Shown here: one piece after another, positions 25,515 through 33,837 of the stretch
Position numbering within the stretch: the first letter of the stretch is position 1
Layout of the letters: each line of letters begins with the position of its first letter
NCBI GenBank assembly: GCA_021199475.1
Contig: JAJQHZ010000105.1
Location: forward strand, 1-36,252
Source of the DNA: Lachnospiraceae bacterium
GTDB taxonomy: Bacteria; Bacillota; Clostridia; Lachnospirales; Lachnospiraceae
Reading direction: 5' to 3'
Length of the DNA stretch: 36,252 nucleotides
The notes under the pieces: model-generated
What the model was told of the DNA's origin: nothing
Database searches by the model: none
The model's input: the letters and a program-made list of their open reading frames with translations, nothing else
Program-made: the position numbers and the translations under genes

Positions 25515-25519
25515 CGCTT

Positions 25520-25810
25520 TTACACCCTCATAAACTCAGTGATCAGATTTTCTTTCTCACTTCCATTATACCAAAAACACTCCTGTAAATGTCCCGTAAT
25601 CCATTCAGAATTCTTAAGAGCGAAAATGGCTGCCCAAAAATGTCCATAATCCTGCGAACGCCCCTGGTCCAGATATACTCTCTTTCCTGGTTCACAATCC
25701 GCCCGTTTTAAATCCTCTTCCTCAAAAATACAATCCGTTTGCTCGTAGAGTTTTTTCTTTTCAGCCGGTGACAGTAAACTGTCATTAAACTTAAGCTCAA
25801 CCTTATACAT
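25520..25810 (-). CDS. Small partner gene of the VapD-like protein (putative antitoxin)
   Basis: 96 aa. It begins MYKVELKFNDSLLSPAEKKKLY and continues with paired strands and the segment HFWAAIFALKNSE. I do not recognise a named domain. Its position immediately upstream of the VapD-like gene (5-bp gap) suggests a two-gene toxin-antitoxin module. The start at 25810 has GGAGG 6 nt upstream; the in-frame codons further upstream run through THR9 and are discarded. Confidence 0.6.
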   Translation of the reverse strand: MYKVELKFNDSLLSPAEKKKLYEQTDCIFEEEDLKRADCEPGKRVYLDQGRSQDYGHFWAAIFALKNSEWITGHLQECFWYNGSEKENLITEFMRV

Positions 25811-25837
25811 AAATAACCTCCACTCTGTTATTAAAAC

Positions 25838-25929
25838 CTGTATGCAGGCAATGTCCCGATTTCCACCGGAAATCGAGGTCGGAACCGCGCCTTTGTGCTT
25901 TGCACGAATTTCCAACAGCGCGGCTTCCA
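25838..25929 (-). repeat. THR9: two-hairpin repeat in the leader of the VapD module
   Basis: Minus strand: TGTGGAAG, outer stem CCGCGC/GCGCGG with inner hairpin GTGCAAAGCAC and an A/T-rich one-sided bulge, linker TTCCGAC, perfect hairpin CGATTTCC-GGT-GGAAATCG (25857-25875), then GGGACATTGCCTGCATACAGG as in THR5. It lies about 30 nt before the partner gene and 10 bp after the GH2 gene. Confidence 0.75.
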
Positions 25930-25939
25930 CACAGACCCA

Positions 25940-28750
25940 TCATCGGATATCATACACGCTCCGCAACCGCAGCTTTGAAACATCCCCGCTCTGGATTTTC
26001 ACGCGTTTTGTCCCTGCATTCATGTCAAAATAATTGTCTGAGAGAATCAGATCCTCGTTCTCATTGCGAATCTCGACGCTCTTCGCGTAGGCCGAAGCTG
26101 TCACCTCGATTTCATCCCCGATAACCCGGCAGGAAAGCTGCGGATCCTCATAGCGGAAGTATTTCGGATAAGAGAAAATCACCGTTCCGTCTGAAATGAT
26201 TTCCCCGTCTTTTTCCAGCTCATAGCTGATATAGTCGCGGTAAATGTCCGCATCCGGAAATTCGATTTTATCCAGCCAGACGCTCGTAAGCGCCGGAACC
26301 AGCACGACCGTCTCACCGCTTTTCTGAATCTCTGCAGATGGGCTACGCAGTGCCCAGCGAACAGTCACCGTCTCATCCCGCATGGTCTCATTTGCCACAT
26401 TGAGGCGGATGGATTTTTCAAATTCAAAATGCTCGCGCACCAGATCCTTGCCGGATGTCATCAGTCCCTGCTCCTCGCAGGAGATCATCAGCGGCGCAAA
26501 GAAGCGCTTTGCGTAGTAGTGCAGAGCCTTCAGGCGGCCGCAATAATCAATCGACGACCAGGACGCTACCGGCCAGCAGTCGTTGAGCTGCCAGTAAACC
26601 GCGCCCATACAGCGCCCGCGGTTCCGGCGGAAATGCTCGACGCCATAGCGGATGCCGTCCGCCTGCAGCAGCTGCGACGCGTACAGCACCGTCTGAAAGT
26701 CGGACGGGTAGCGGTAGGTCTGCTGCATGTAGTTCATTATCTTTCCATTCGCGCTGCCGTTGCGCTGATGCTTTTCCATGATATAAGAGAAAATATTATA
26801 ATCCGCCGGGTCGTCGCTGATCTGCTCGATCGTTTTCATAGCCGGGAATGACTGGAAGCCGAACTCGGACAGATAGCGGAAATAAAACTTCCGGTATTCC
26901 GTAAACGGCTTGTCGCCGTGCCAGACCTCCCAGTAATGAACATCGCCCCGGTTCGGATCGCGCGGATCGTCGAAGCTCCCGCCTGATGACGGGCTGGACG
27001 GCCAGTAAAAGGTCTGCGGATCGTATTTGGCCAGCTCCTCCGGGATGACCCGCTCATACATAAACAGATAATCCCGCACCTCCTGCGGCTTCGACACCCA
27101 GCTGTTGCGATCGTCGACAAAGGATTCCATCTCATTGTTGCCGCACCAGAGCCCCAGGCTCGCATGATGGCGCAGCCGCTTGATATTATCCGCAAATTCC
27201 GCGCGGATATTCGCCTCAAATTCCGGCGTCAGGTCATAGACCGCGCAGGCAAACATAAAGTCCTGCCACACGACAAGTCCCATCTCATCGCAGGCGTCGT
27301 AAAACCAGTCGTCCGGATAGTAGCCACCGCCCCAGACGCGGATAGAATTAAAGTTCGCCCACTTCGCCTTCTCCAGAAGAGTGCGCGTCGTCTGCGGCGT
27401 CACACGTCCGAGAAGATGATCCTCCGGAATATAATCCGCGCCCATCGCAAAAATATCCACACCATTGACCTGGCAGGCGAACGATTCGCCCCACTGATCC
27501 TTTTCCCGGTGCATCGTCAGAGTGCGAAGGCCGATGCGTCGCGTCCAGGTGTCGAGCAGAATCGCATCCGAATGGTTCGGCGCGCTCTTCTCAAATAATT
27601 CCACTGAAACCGTGTACAGATTCTGCCTGCCATATCCGTTCGGCCACCAGAGCTTCGGCTCGTCGATCTCTGCTTCCACCTCCGGACTGACGGAAGTCAC
27701 GCTCCATGTCTGTCCACCCGGTCCCGTCACCGTCACGCGATATTCATATTCAAATGAAGAAGCGAGCTCCTCAACATCTGCAGAGCGTACTGCAGCAGAA
27801 CCGGGCTCCGCTGCACTCACAGAGCATACTGCAGCAGAACCGGGCTTCGCAGCACCTGCAGAGCGTACTGCAGCAGAACCGGAATCCGCTGCGCCTGCGA
27901 AACGTGCTGCACATTTTTCTCTGGAGTCAGCACTCAGATCCACCGCAATATCAAAGTGCAGCCGCCCCTTCTCTACATCCCCTGCAGGACAGGCATCGTT
28001 TCTTTCACTGCCAGCACCTTCCATCCCGTTTTCTTTTCTGATGCGGGATGCAGGCTGCGTCTCTGTGCTTTTGCGCAAACGATCTATGGCGCGGCTTCCA
28101 TATATATGCTCCTGTGTCACATACACGCTGTCAATCCTTGCCGCACCGATGCCGAGCAGCGATACCGGGCGGAAAAGACCGGCATCCGGCAGATGCGCAC
28201 CCCAGTCCCAGCCAAACATGCAATGTGCTTTGCGGATATGCACGAAGCCATCCATCGCATCCTCCGTTCCTCTGGTCGGACGTTCGGCATACTTTTCGGC
28301 AATGTATTTTGTCGGTGAGTGAAAAATGACACGAAGTTCATTGTCCTGCGGCTTTAAAAGCGATGGCCGGGAGGCTCCGGCTCCGCCCACCTCATACTCC
28401 CAGATCCGGTGCATATTGCAGGGAGACCCCAGCAGGCTGCCATTCAAATAGACGTCTGCAATCGTATCCACCCCGTCAAAGTGCAGCAGGACCCGCTCAC
28501 ACGCGAGCAGCTCCTCCGGGCAGTCAAACCTCGTCACATACTCATAATCCTGATCCATCAGACGAAGCGCCTCGTCCTCGTTATCCTTCCAGAACGGATC
28601 CTCCATTCTTCCTTCCCGCAGCAGGTCCGTATACACCGTTCCCGGAACCACCGCCGGGATATACTCCTTACGGCTTTCCGAATCATGGACATAATCCTCA
28701 CTCATTTCCCGCATCTTCCAGTTTTCATTCAGTTCCAGTCGTATCATCAT
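25940..28750 (-). CDS. GH2 family beta-mannosidase with repeat-containing insertion
   Basis: Cytoplasmic glycoside hydrolase (no signal peptide), 936 aa, of the GH2 beta-mannosidase type that releases mannose from beta-mannosides. N-terminal sugar-binding domain (HFDGVDTIADVYLNG). The catalytic barrel contains WGGGYYPDDWFYDACDEMG. The acid/base is Glu540 in CGNNEME and the nucleophile Glu629 in YLSEFGFQSFP. Residues about 215-330 hold an insertion absent from typical members. It includes three 13-residue repeats (about 285-324) encoded by 39-bp tandem repeats starting at 27781, 27820 and 27859. Two adjacent ATGs (28750, 28747) follow GGGAGGG; the second has the better spacing. Substrate specificity is inferred. 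Confidence 0.88.
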   Translation of the reverse strand: MMIRLELNENWKMREMSEDYVHDSESRKEYIPAVVPGTVYTDLLREGRMEDPFWKDNEDEALRLMDQDYEYVTRFDCPEELLACERVLLHFDGVDTIADVYLNGSLLGSPCNMHRIWEYEVGGAGASRPSLLKPQDNELRVIFHSPTKYIAEKYAERPTRGTEDAMDGFVHIRKAHCMFGWDWGAHLPDAGLFRPVSLLGIGAARIDSVYVTQEHIYGSRAIDRLRKSTETQPASRIRKENGMEGAGSERNDACPAGDVEKGRLHFDIAVDLSADSREKCAARFAGAADSGSAAVRSAGAAKPGSAAVCSVSAAEPGSAAVRSADVEELASSFEYEYRVTVTGPGGQTWSVTSVSPEVEAEIDEPKLWWPNGYGRQNLYTVSVELFEKSAPNHSDAILLDTWTRRIGLRTLTMHREKDQWGESFACQVNGVDIFAMGADYIPEDHLLGRVTPQTTRTLLEKAKWANFNSIRVWGGGYYPDDWFYDACDEMGLVVWQDFMFACAVYDLTPEFEANIRAEFADNIKRLRHHASLGLWCGNNEMESFVDDRNSWVSKPQEVRDYLFMYERVIPEELAKYDPQTFYWPSSPSSGGSFDDPRDPNRGDVHYWEVWHGDKPFTEYRKFYFRYLSEFGFQSFPAMKTIEQISDDPADYNIFSYIMEKHQRNGSANGKIMNYMQQTYRYPSDFQTVLYASQLLQADGIRYGVEHFRRNRGRCMGAVYWQLNDCWPVASWSSIDYCGRLKALHYYAKRFFAPLMISCEEQGLMTSGKDLVREHFEFEKSIRLNVANETMRDETVTVRWALRSPSAEIQKSGETVVLVPALTSVWLDKIEFPDADIYRDYISYELEKDGEIISDGTVIFSYPKYFRYEDPQLSCRVIGDEIEVTASAYAKSVEIRNENEDLILSDNYFDMNAGTKRVKIQSGDVSKLRLRSVYDIR
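27781..27897. repeat. 39-bp tandem repeat, three copies, inside the beta-mannosidase gene
   Basis: Units begin CAGAGCGTACTGCAGCAG (second copy CAGAGCATAC) at 27781, 27820 and 27859. They encode Ala/Gly/Ser-rich 13-mers of the AGAAKPGSAAVCS type. Confidence 0.85.
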
Positions 28751-28882
28751 GCCCTCCCAATTTTCTCGATTTTTCCTACTATCTTTTTTAACACAGAATC
28801 GGGAAAATGTCTTGTATTTTTTTCATTTCGGTCGAATTACTTGTATTTAGCAATCGAGATATTCTCTTTAATTATTTTTATG

Positions 28883-28911
28883 GCGAATATCTCTCATTTT
28901 AAAGCGAATAT
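28883..28911 (+). promoter_or_regulatory. Paired GCGAATAT direct repeats, candidate operator
   Basis: GCGAATAT at 28883-28890 and 28904-28911 start 21 bp apart (two helix turns) and end 4 bp before the -35 box of the HTH-HATPase gene. They also lie upstream of the divergent beta-mannosidase gene. Confidence 0.4.
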
Positions 28912-28915
28912 TTTA

Positions 28916-28944
28916 TTGACAAAATGGACATATTAAGCTAAAAT
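28916..28944 (+). promoter_or_regulatory. Promoter of the HTH-HATPase-STAS gene
   Basis: TTGACA (28916-28921), 17 bp, TAAAAT (28939-28944). Confidence 0.75.
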
Positions 28945-28989
28945 TACTTAAATTATGAAACAATAAACTTACACGGGAGGTAAAAGCAT

Positions 28990-30006
28990 ATGCGTTTTGA
29001 CAAGGACAAAAAAAAATCCATAATTATCTATCTCCTGGAAAAAATCGATCAGGGAGATTCCGGAATTTCCAAAGCGGTATCGGATGCCTTTTCTATCAAT
29101 CAGAATACTGTGCATCGCTACATTAATGAGTTGGCTAAGGAAGGTGTTATTCACAGAGTTAAGCGAAATCAGTATGAGCTGATCAATCAGAGATATGAAT
29201 ATCACTTAAAAAGGAGTAATGGAGATTTGCTTTCCGATATGTATGCTTATAATGCATGTTTGTCTCCGCATATCAGTCTGCTGCCAGAGAATGTCCAGCA
29301 AATCTGGGCATATACTTTTAGTGAAATGGTCAACAATGTTATGGATCATTCTGATGCCGAAAATCTTATCATCCGCATTGAGCAAAATTATTTGAAAACT
29401 ATAGCCGTTATTGAAGACGATGGCATAGGCATTTTCAAAAAAATTAAAGATCATTTCTGCTTTGAGTCACTTGAAGATGCTATTTGTGAGCTTTTCAAAG
29501 GAAAACTCACTACAGACACAAAAAATCATTCTGGAGAAGGTATTTTTTTTAGTTCCAAAATGATGGATGATTTTTATATTATCTCAGGCGGAAAGATTTT
29601 TACGATTAACAAGTATGACAATAGTGTTATTAATGATATCGCTTCAAAAGAACGTGTTGGAACCTGTGTATTTATGTCGCTGTCCAATTTTTCACACAAA
29701 GAAAGCCGGGAAGTTTTCGATTTGTATGCCAATGTAGATGGCGGATTCACAAAAACCACTATTCCAATGAAAAATATCTTCGATTCCTATCCTGTATCGC
29801 GTTCACAGGCAAAGCGAGTGTGTAACCGTCTTGAAAAATTTCAGGAAGTAATCATCGACTTTGATGAGGTACAATGGATGGGGCAAGGATTTGCTCATCA
29901 GCTATTTGTTGTTTTTGCAAATGAGCACCCGGAAATTAAGCTCACACCTGTTGGCATGAATGAGGACATAGAGAAAATGTATATACATGTCATTTCGGAA
30001 TCATAG
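28990..30006 (+). CDS. HTH - GHKL ATPase - STAS-like (DUF4325) regulator
   Basis: 338 aa. Residues about 1-65 form a winged-helix-like DNA-binding region (INQNTVHRYINELAKEGVIHRV). Residues about 90-245 are a histidine-kinase-type ATPase: N box EMVNNVMDHSDA (E112, N116), G1 box EDDGIGIF (142-149), G2 box HSGEGIF (180-186). Residues about 250-338 are a STAS-like DUF4325 domain (VIIDFDEVQWMGQGFAHQLFV); the SpoIIAA-type phosphorylatable Ser is not obvious. There is no His phosphoacceptor domain. The layout looks like an anti-sigma kinase and an antagonist fused to a DNA-binding domain. GGGAGG precedes the ATG. The gene is much richer in A+T than its neighbours, suggesting transfer. Targets unknown. 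Confidence 0.8.
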   Translation: MRFDKDKKKSIIIYLLEKIDQGDSGISKAVSDAFSINQNTVHRYINELAKEGVIHRVKRNQYELINQRYEYHLKRSNGDLLSDMYAYNACLSPHISLLPENVQQIWAYTFSEMVNNVMDHSDAENLIIRIEQNYLKTIAVIEDDGIGIFKKIKDHFCFESLEDAICELFKGKLTTDTKNHSGEGIFFSSKMMDDFYIISGGKIFTINKYDNSVINDIASKERVGTCVFMSLSNFSHKESREVFDLYANVDGGFTKTTIPMKNIFDSYPVSRSQAKRVCNRLEKFQEVIIDFDEVQWMGQGFAHQLFVVFANEHPEIKLTPVGMNEDIEKMYIHVISES

Positions 30007-30060
30007 ATTTTGCCGTTGGTGCTATTCTCGTTTTGGATTGCAAGATATTCGTTTTTAGCA

Positions 30061-30107
30061 AAAAAGAAATTCGCCATAAAATAATTTAAAGCGAATTTCT
30101 TTTTTTA
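30061..30107 (+). terminator. Terminator of the HTH-HATPase gene
   Basis: AAGAAATTCGC and GCGAATTTCTT form a perfect stem around a 16-nt loop and are followed by seven T residues. Confidence 0.85.
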
Positions 30108-30192
30108 TGCACAGGGGCGCGTAAGGAAATTAGCAGCTTGCGCTGCACGCGCCCCGCGCAGCGGATAGGGGAGAAGATCTTTCCTCTATCCG
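30106..30192 (+). repeat. THR10: two-hairpin repeat directly after a terminator
   Basis: TATGCACA, outer stem GGGGCGCGT/ACGCGCCCC (30114-30122, 30147-30155), one-sided bulge AAGGAAATTA, inner hairpin GCAGC-TTGC-GCTGC, linker GCGCAG, then a hairpin with arms CGGATAG/CTATCCG (30162-30192). It begins at the last T of the preceding terminator. Confidence 0.8.
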
Positions 30193-30203
30193 ATTAATAT
30201 ACC

Positions 30204-30242
30204 AAAAAGCACCCCGGCAGTCCAACTGCCGGGGCGCTTTTA
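30204..30242. terminator. Bidirectional terminator between convergent genes
   Basis: CCCCGGCAGT and ACTGCCGGGG form a perfect 10-bp stem with a short loop, with A/T runs on both sides. It can serve the sugar permease gene (minus) and act as a second stop for the plus strand. Confidence 0.85.
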
Positions 30243-30281
30243 TGGAGAAAATATTATGAAGATAAGATAGTTGCTTTCCAA

Positions 30282-31145
30282 TCAGCCTTTCACGCCGCCA
30301 AGTGCCACGCCTGCCACAATGTACTTGGACAGGATCAGGTAAACGATTACCAGCGGGATGATGGCTACGAACAGACCTACATACACCACGCCGTAGTCGG
30401 TACGGAACTGGTTCGAGCTCAGCAGCTGTACGAACATAGGCAGGGTCTTCTTGGAGTCCGTCGTCAAGATAACCGTCGGAGTGAACAGGTTGTTCCACTG
30501 TGCGATGAACTGGAAGATCGCCTGGGTCGCTACTGCCGGCTTCAGGATCGGCAGGACAACTGCGTTGAAGGTCCGAAGCTCGCCGGAGCCGTCGATACGC
30601 GCCGCCTCGATCATCTCGATCGAGAGGATGCTGTCCATATACTGCTTCATGAAGAAGACTACCGTCGGGGCCGCAATCGTCGGAATGATCAGCGGAATAT
30701 AGGTATCAACCAGACCAAGCTGAAGCATGAACCGATAGAAACCAATGATGGAAATCTGGCTCGGTACCATCATGACGGCCATGATGAACGCCCACGCAAA
30801 CTTCTTCGCCTTAAAATCATACACATGCACACCATAGGCGGTCATGGATGAGAAATACACGGAAAGAACCGTACCCGGAACTGTAATGCAAAGCGAGTTA
30901 AAAGTCGCTCTCTGCAGTGTGATCTGCATACCATTCTGCTTCGCCAGCAGGTTCCTCCAGTTTTCCAGAAAATGCGTCGACGGAATCAGAGACAGACCAG
31001 ACTTGATCGCGTCTGATGTTCTCGTCGCGTTCATACACAGAATCACGAACGGCAGCAGGGAAATGCAGCAGAAAATGATGCATATCACGGTGCGGAAAAT
31101 TCTCTTCCGTCTGAGAGAACGCATATAGCCTTCATCGGTCATCAT
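30282..31145 (-). CDS. Carbohydrate ABC transporter permease (MalG-like)
   Basis: 287 aa with about six hydrophobic segments, starting with IFRTVICIIFCCISLLPFVIL. The EAA loop (EAARIDGSGELRTFNAVVLPI-like) binds the ATPase. The start codon overlaps the stop of the preceding permease gene (TAATG), so translation is coupled. Together with the permease at 31145-32122 and the binding protein at 32448-33791 it forms a CUT1-type sugar importer. No ATPase gene is present. Substrate is inferred to be a mannoside or related sugar from the nearby beta-mannosidase. Confidence 0.9.
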   Translation of the reverse strand: MMTDEGYMRSLRRKRIFRTVICIIFCCISLLPFVILCMNATRTSDAIKSGLSLIPSTHFLENWRNLLAKQNGMQITLQRATFNSLCITVPGTVLSVYFSSMTAYGVHVYDFKAKKFAWAFIMAVMMVPSQISIIGFYRFMLQLGLVDTYIPLIIPTIAAPTVVFFMKQYMDSILSIEMIEAARIDGSGELRTFNAVVLPILKPAVATQAIFQFIAQWNNLFTPTVILTTDSKKTLPMFVQLLSSNQFRTDYGVVYVGLFVAIIPLVIVYLILSKYIVAGVALGGVKG

Positions 31146-32122
31146 TATCTACCACCCGCCTTTCTTCTCGCCTTTTCGGCTTTTTTCAATTTTCTCTCGT
31201 CTCTGTCACCCATGAGGAAGAACAAGATCAAACTGATAATCACCGTAACTACAAACATGAACACGGAAACCGCTGCCGCTTTTCCGACATCGCTGTTGTA
31301 CAGACGCATGATATACATGGCCATAGTCGTTGTCGTATTGTTCGGAAGTCCCTGATAACCGGTCTCGGTCACGTTGAACAGTGCCGGGATATCGTACATC
31401 TGCAGGCCGCCGATCGCGGAGGTTACCAGTGTATAGAGCAGAATCGGCTTCAGCAGAGGAAGCGTGATATCCGTAAACTTCTTCCAGCCTCCCGCGCCGT
31501 CGATATCAGCTGCCTCATAGAGCACCGGATCGATGCCCAGTACGCCGGAAATCAGCAGGATCGAGGTATTGCCGTACCACATCCACCACAGAATCAGAGA
31601 AATCAGTCCGCGGCTGCCTGCCACACTCGACATGAAATCAAAGTTCTGGGAAAGGATTCCAAGATCCTTCAGCGCCAGCGTGATCGGTCCGTACTGTGAA
31701 AACAGGTTCTTAAACAGGACAGATACCGAAGCCGCCGTGATGACGCTCGGAAGATATATGATGACCTTGATTGCTCCGGTGCCCTTCACCTTTACCTTGG
31801 TGTCCGTCAGCCAGACCGCCATCAGAAGGGAAACCAGAATCTGCGGAACGAAGTTGAAGCCCCACATAATCAGGGTATTTTTCAGATATTGAAGTACATA
31901 AGCGGTCTCGCCGGGAGCCAGGCCGAAGATATTCAGGAAGTTCTGAATTCCGGCAAAGCTGATGACCTCGCGGCCGTTGCGCTTATAGTAGGATAAGGTG
32001 CTGTAATAAAAGGTATTGATCAAAGGCCATAACTGAAAAATCAGGTATGTAATAAAGAACGGCGCTATAAACAAATAGCCATATTTGCCGTATGTAACTT
32101 TCTTCTTTTTGTTCTTTTTCAT
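31145..32122 (-). CDS. Carbohydrate ABC transporter permease (MalF-like)
   Basis: 325 aa with about six hydrophobic segments (first: YLFIAPFFITYLIFQLWPLI). The EAA loop reads YEAADIDGAGGWKKFTDITLP. A basic C-terminal tail extends beyond the last TM segment. CAGGAGGC precedes the ATG. It is the first permease of the pair; a 325-bp gap with THR11 and a strong hairpin separates it from the binding-protein gene. Confidence 0.9.
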   Translation of the reverse strand: MKKNKKKKVTYGKYGYLFIAPFFITYLIFQLWPLINTFYYSTLSYYKRNGREVISFAGIQNFLNIFGLAPGETAYVLQYLKNTLIMWGFNFVPQILVSLLMAVWLTDTKVKVKGTGAIKVIIYLPSVITAASVSVLFKNLFSQYGPITLALKDLGILSQNFDFMSSVAGSRGLISLILWWMWYGNTSILLISGVLGIDPVLYEAADIDGAGGWKKFTDITLPLLKPILLYTLVTSAIGGLQMYDIPALFNVTETGYQGLPNNTTTTMAMYIMRLYNSDVGKAAAVSVFMFVVTVIISLILFFLMGDRDERKLKKAEKARRKAGGR

Positions 32123-32167
32123 AATGCCTCCTGATTATGTCATAGACTCACACCGCGAATCTACGAC

Positions 32168-32255
32168 ACAGGCTATGTCCCGATTTTCGAAGAAAATCGA
32201 GGACAGCAGCGCCGCATCACCCAACAGGCGATTCTGTGTGCGGCAGCTCTCCATT
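32168..32255 (-). repeat. THR11: two-hairpin repeat in the permease leader
   Basis: Minus strand: AATGGAGAGC, outer stem GCCGCAC/GTGCGGC with an inner imperfect hairpin, linker GCTGCTGTC, perfect hairpin CGATTTTC-TTC-GAAAATCG (32181-32199), then GGGACATAGCCTGTGTC, matching the 3' border of THR5 and THR9. It lies about 45 bp before the permease gene. Confidence 0.75.
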
Positions 32256-32367
32256 GGAAACAACTCCCATCCCGCGGGAATGCTGCGGAGTTTTGTTCAA
32301 CAGCTCAGAACAACAGAATTACGAGAAGAAAGGCTGTTCCGAACAGTCAGGTGATATTCACTTCGAA

Positions 32368-32408
32368 AGAATGTGCTGCTCCTTCTTTGTAAGAAGAAGT
32401 AGCACGTC
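32368..32408 (-). terminator. Intercistronic hairpin between binding protein and permeases
   Basis: GTGCTACTTCTTC and GAAGGAGCAGCAC pair with two mismatches around a short loop and are followed by ATTCTTT. Such hairpins usually keep binding-protein mRNA more abundant than permease mRNA. The remaining sequence of 32256-32367 shows nothing I recognise. Confidence 0.6.
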
Positions 32409-32447
32409 CATTAGGTTACAAATTCAGTTTTCCGATAGGGGTACTGA

Positions 32448-33791
32448 TTACTCTACGCTCAGGTAAGAATAGGTGTCATGGATTGCTGCAGTCAGTTCTG
32501 ACAGAGCGGTATCCAGATCCTTCTCACCAGTCACATATGCCTGGCACTCGGTGTCGAGCAGGGACAGGATGGTCTGATCCTCAGCAGTTACAGTAGAAGC
32601 ATCGATCGCGTCTGCCTTGTCAAGGAAGAACTCGATGAAGTTCTGGTCATTTCCGCTGTACATATAACCATTGCCGTCTGCAGAAGCGCCGCTCTCAACG
32701 ATAGCTTCGATCGCTGCAGTATTGTTTACGAAGTCAGAGTTCTGAGCATTGATCGCTACCATACCGTCGGTATCGGTGGTCAGATAGCTCATGATCAGAA
32801 CTGCAAGATCGGTGTCAGAGCATCCGGTCGTAGCCGCAAGGCCTGTGCCGCCCCAGAAGCACTGATCCTGTGCTGCAACGAGGATGGTGTTGTCCTGCCA
32901 TGTATCAGACAGTGACCAATATACGAACCACGGGCATCCGAAGTATGCAAGAGCTGCGTTGGACTCTTCGCCATCGCCGTCCATGTTAGCATACCAGTCA
33001 GCGCTCCACTGAGAGGTGTTGTAGGTCAGATCCTCATCATACAGGGTCTTCGCGGTCTCAAAGTAAGTCGTAACGTTCTCATCAAGTGTAATCACATCGT
33101 TCTCATCATAGAAGCCAACCTCACGGGAGTTCATGAGGGATCTCTTGATCTCATCATAACCGGAGAACAGCTTGCAGGTGCCGCCCGATGCTTCGTTTAC
33201 CATCTCAGCAGTCTCAATGATGGTGTCCAGATCTGTGAAGTAAGCAGCTACTTCATCCGGATCGGTCGTGCCAAGATACTTCTCAGCCAGGTCTGCGCGT
33301 ACTGCGTAGCAGCCCGGTGTTGCCTGCCAGAACAGAGCCTTGATGTTTCCATCATAGTCAGTGCCAAGGTCGATGTTGTACTGATACATGTTCGACAGGG
33401 AATCCTCGGAGATGCCGATGTCCGTAACAGAAAGCAGCCAGTCGCTGTTGGTGTACTTCTGTACATAGTCAACCTCAAGGCCCATCAGATCCGGATACAG
33501 CTCGTTGCTCGGATCCTCAAGAACTGCGTCCAGCTTGGTCTGATAGTAATCAGAACCGCCGGTATTTACGAATACGATTCTGGAATACTCTTCCGGATAC
33601 GCCTCAGCAAATACCGTGTCAAGGATTGTCTTGATGTCATCGTTCCAGCCCCAGACTACAAATGCGTCTTCTGCGGAAGAATCACCAGTGATCGTGTTAT
33701 CCGGCTCGGTCTCTTCCTCTGCCAGTACCGGAACAGCCATCGATGCAACCATAGCGCCAGCCATCAGCAGGCTTAACCATTTCTTGCTCAT
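32448..33791 (-). CDS. Extracellular sugar-binding protein of the ABC transporter (non-lipidated signal)
   Basis: CUT1-type solute-binding protein, 447 aa. The mature part starts with FVVWGWNDDIKTILD and continues with NTGGSDYYQTKLDAVL, as in family 1 extracellular binding proteins. The signal peptide (1-24) ends MAVPVLA|EEE, an SPase I site; there is no lipobox Cys, unlike nearly all Gram-positive binding proteins. AAGGAGG precedes the ATG. It is located between the LacI gene and the two permease genes on one strand. Confidence 0.9.
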   Translation of the reverse strand: MSKKWLSLLMAGAMVASMAVPVLAEEETEPDNTITGDSSAEDAFVVWGWNDDIKTILDTVFAEAYPEEYSRIVFVNTGGSDYYQTKLDAVLEDPSNELYPDLMGLEVDYVQKYTNSDWLLSVTDIGISEDSLSNMYQYNIDLGTDYDGNIKALFWQATPGCYAVRADLAEKYLGTTDPDEVAAYFTDLDTIIETAEMVNEASGGTCKLFSGYDEIKRSLMNSREVGFYDENDVITLDENVTTYFETAKTLYDEDLTYNTSQWSADWYANMDGDGEESNAALAYFGCPWFVYWSLSDTWQDNTILVAAQDQCFWGGTGLAATTGCSDTDLAVLIMSYLTTDTDGMVAINAQNSDFVNNTAAIEAIVESGASADGNGYMYSGNDQNFIEFFLDKADAIDASTVTAEDQTILSLLDTECQAYVTGEKDLDTALSELTAAIHDTYSYLSVE

Positions 33792-33837
33792 TTTGTTTCC
33801 TCCTTAATAAAATTGTGTGTTTGATCGTTTGATCTAT

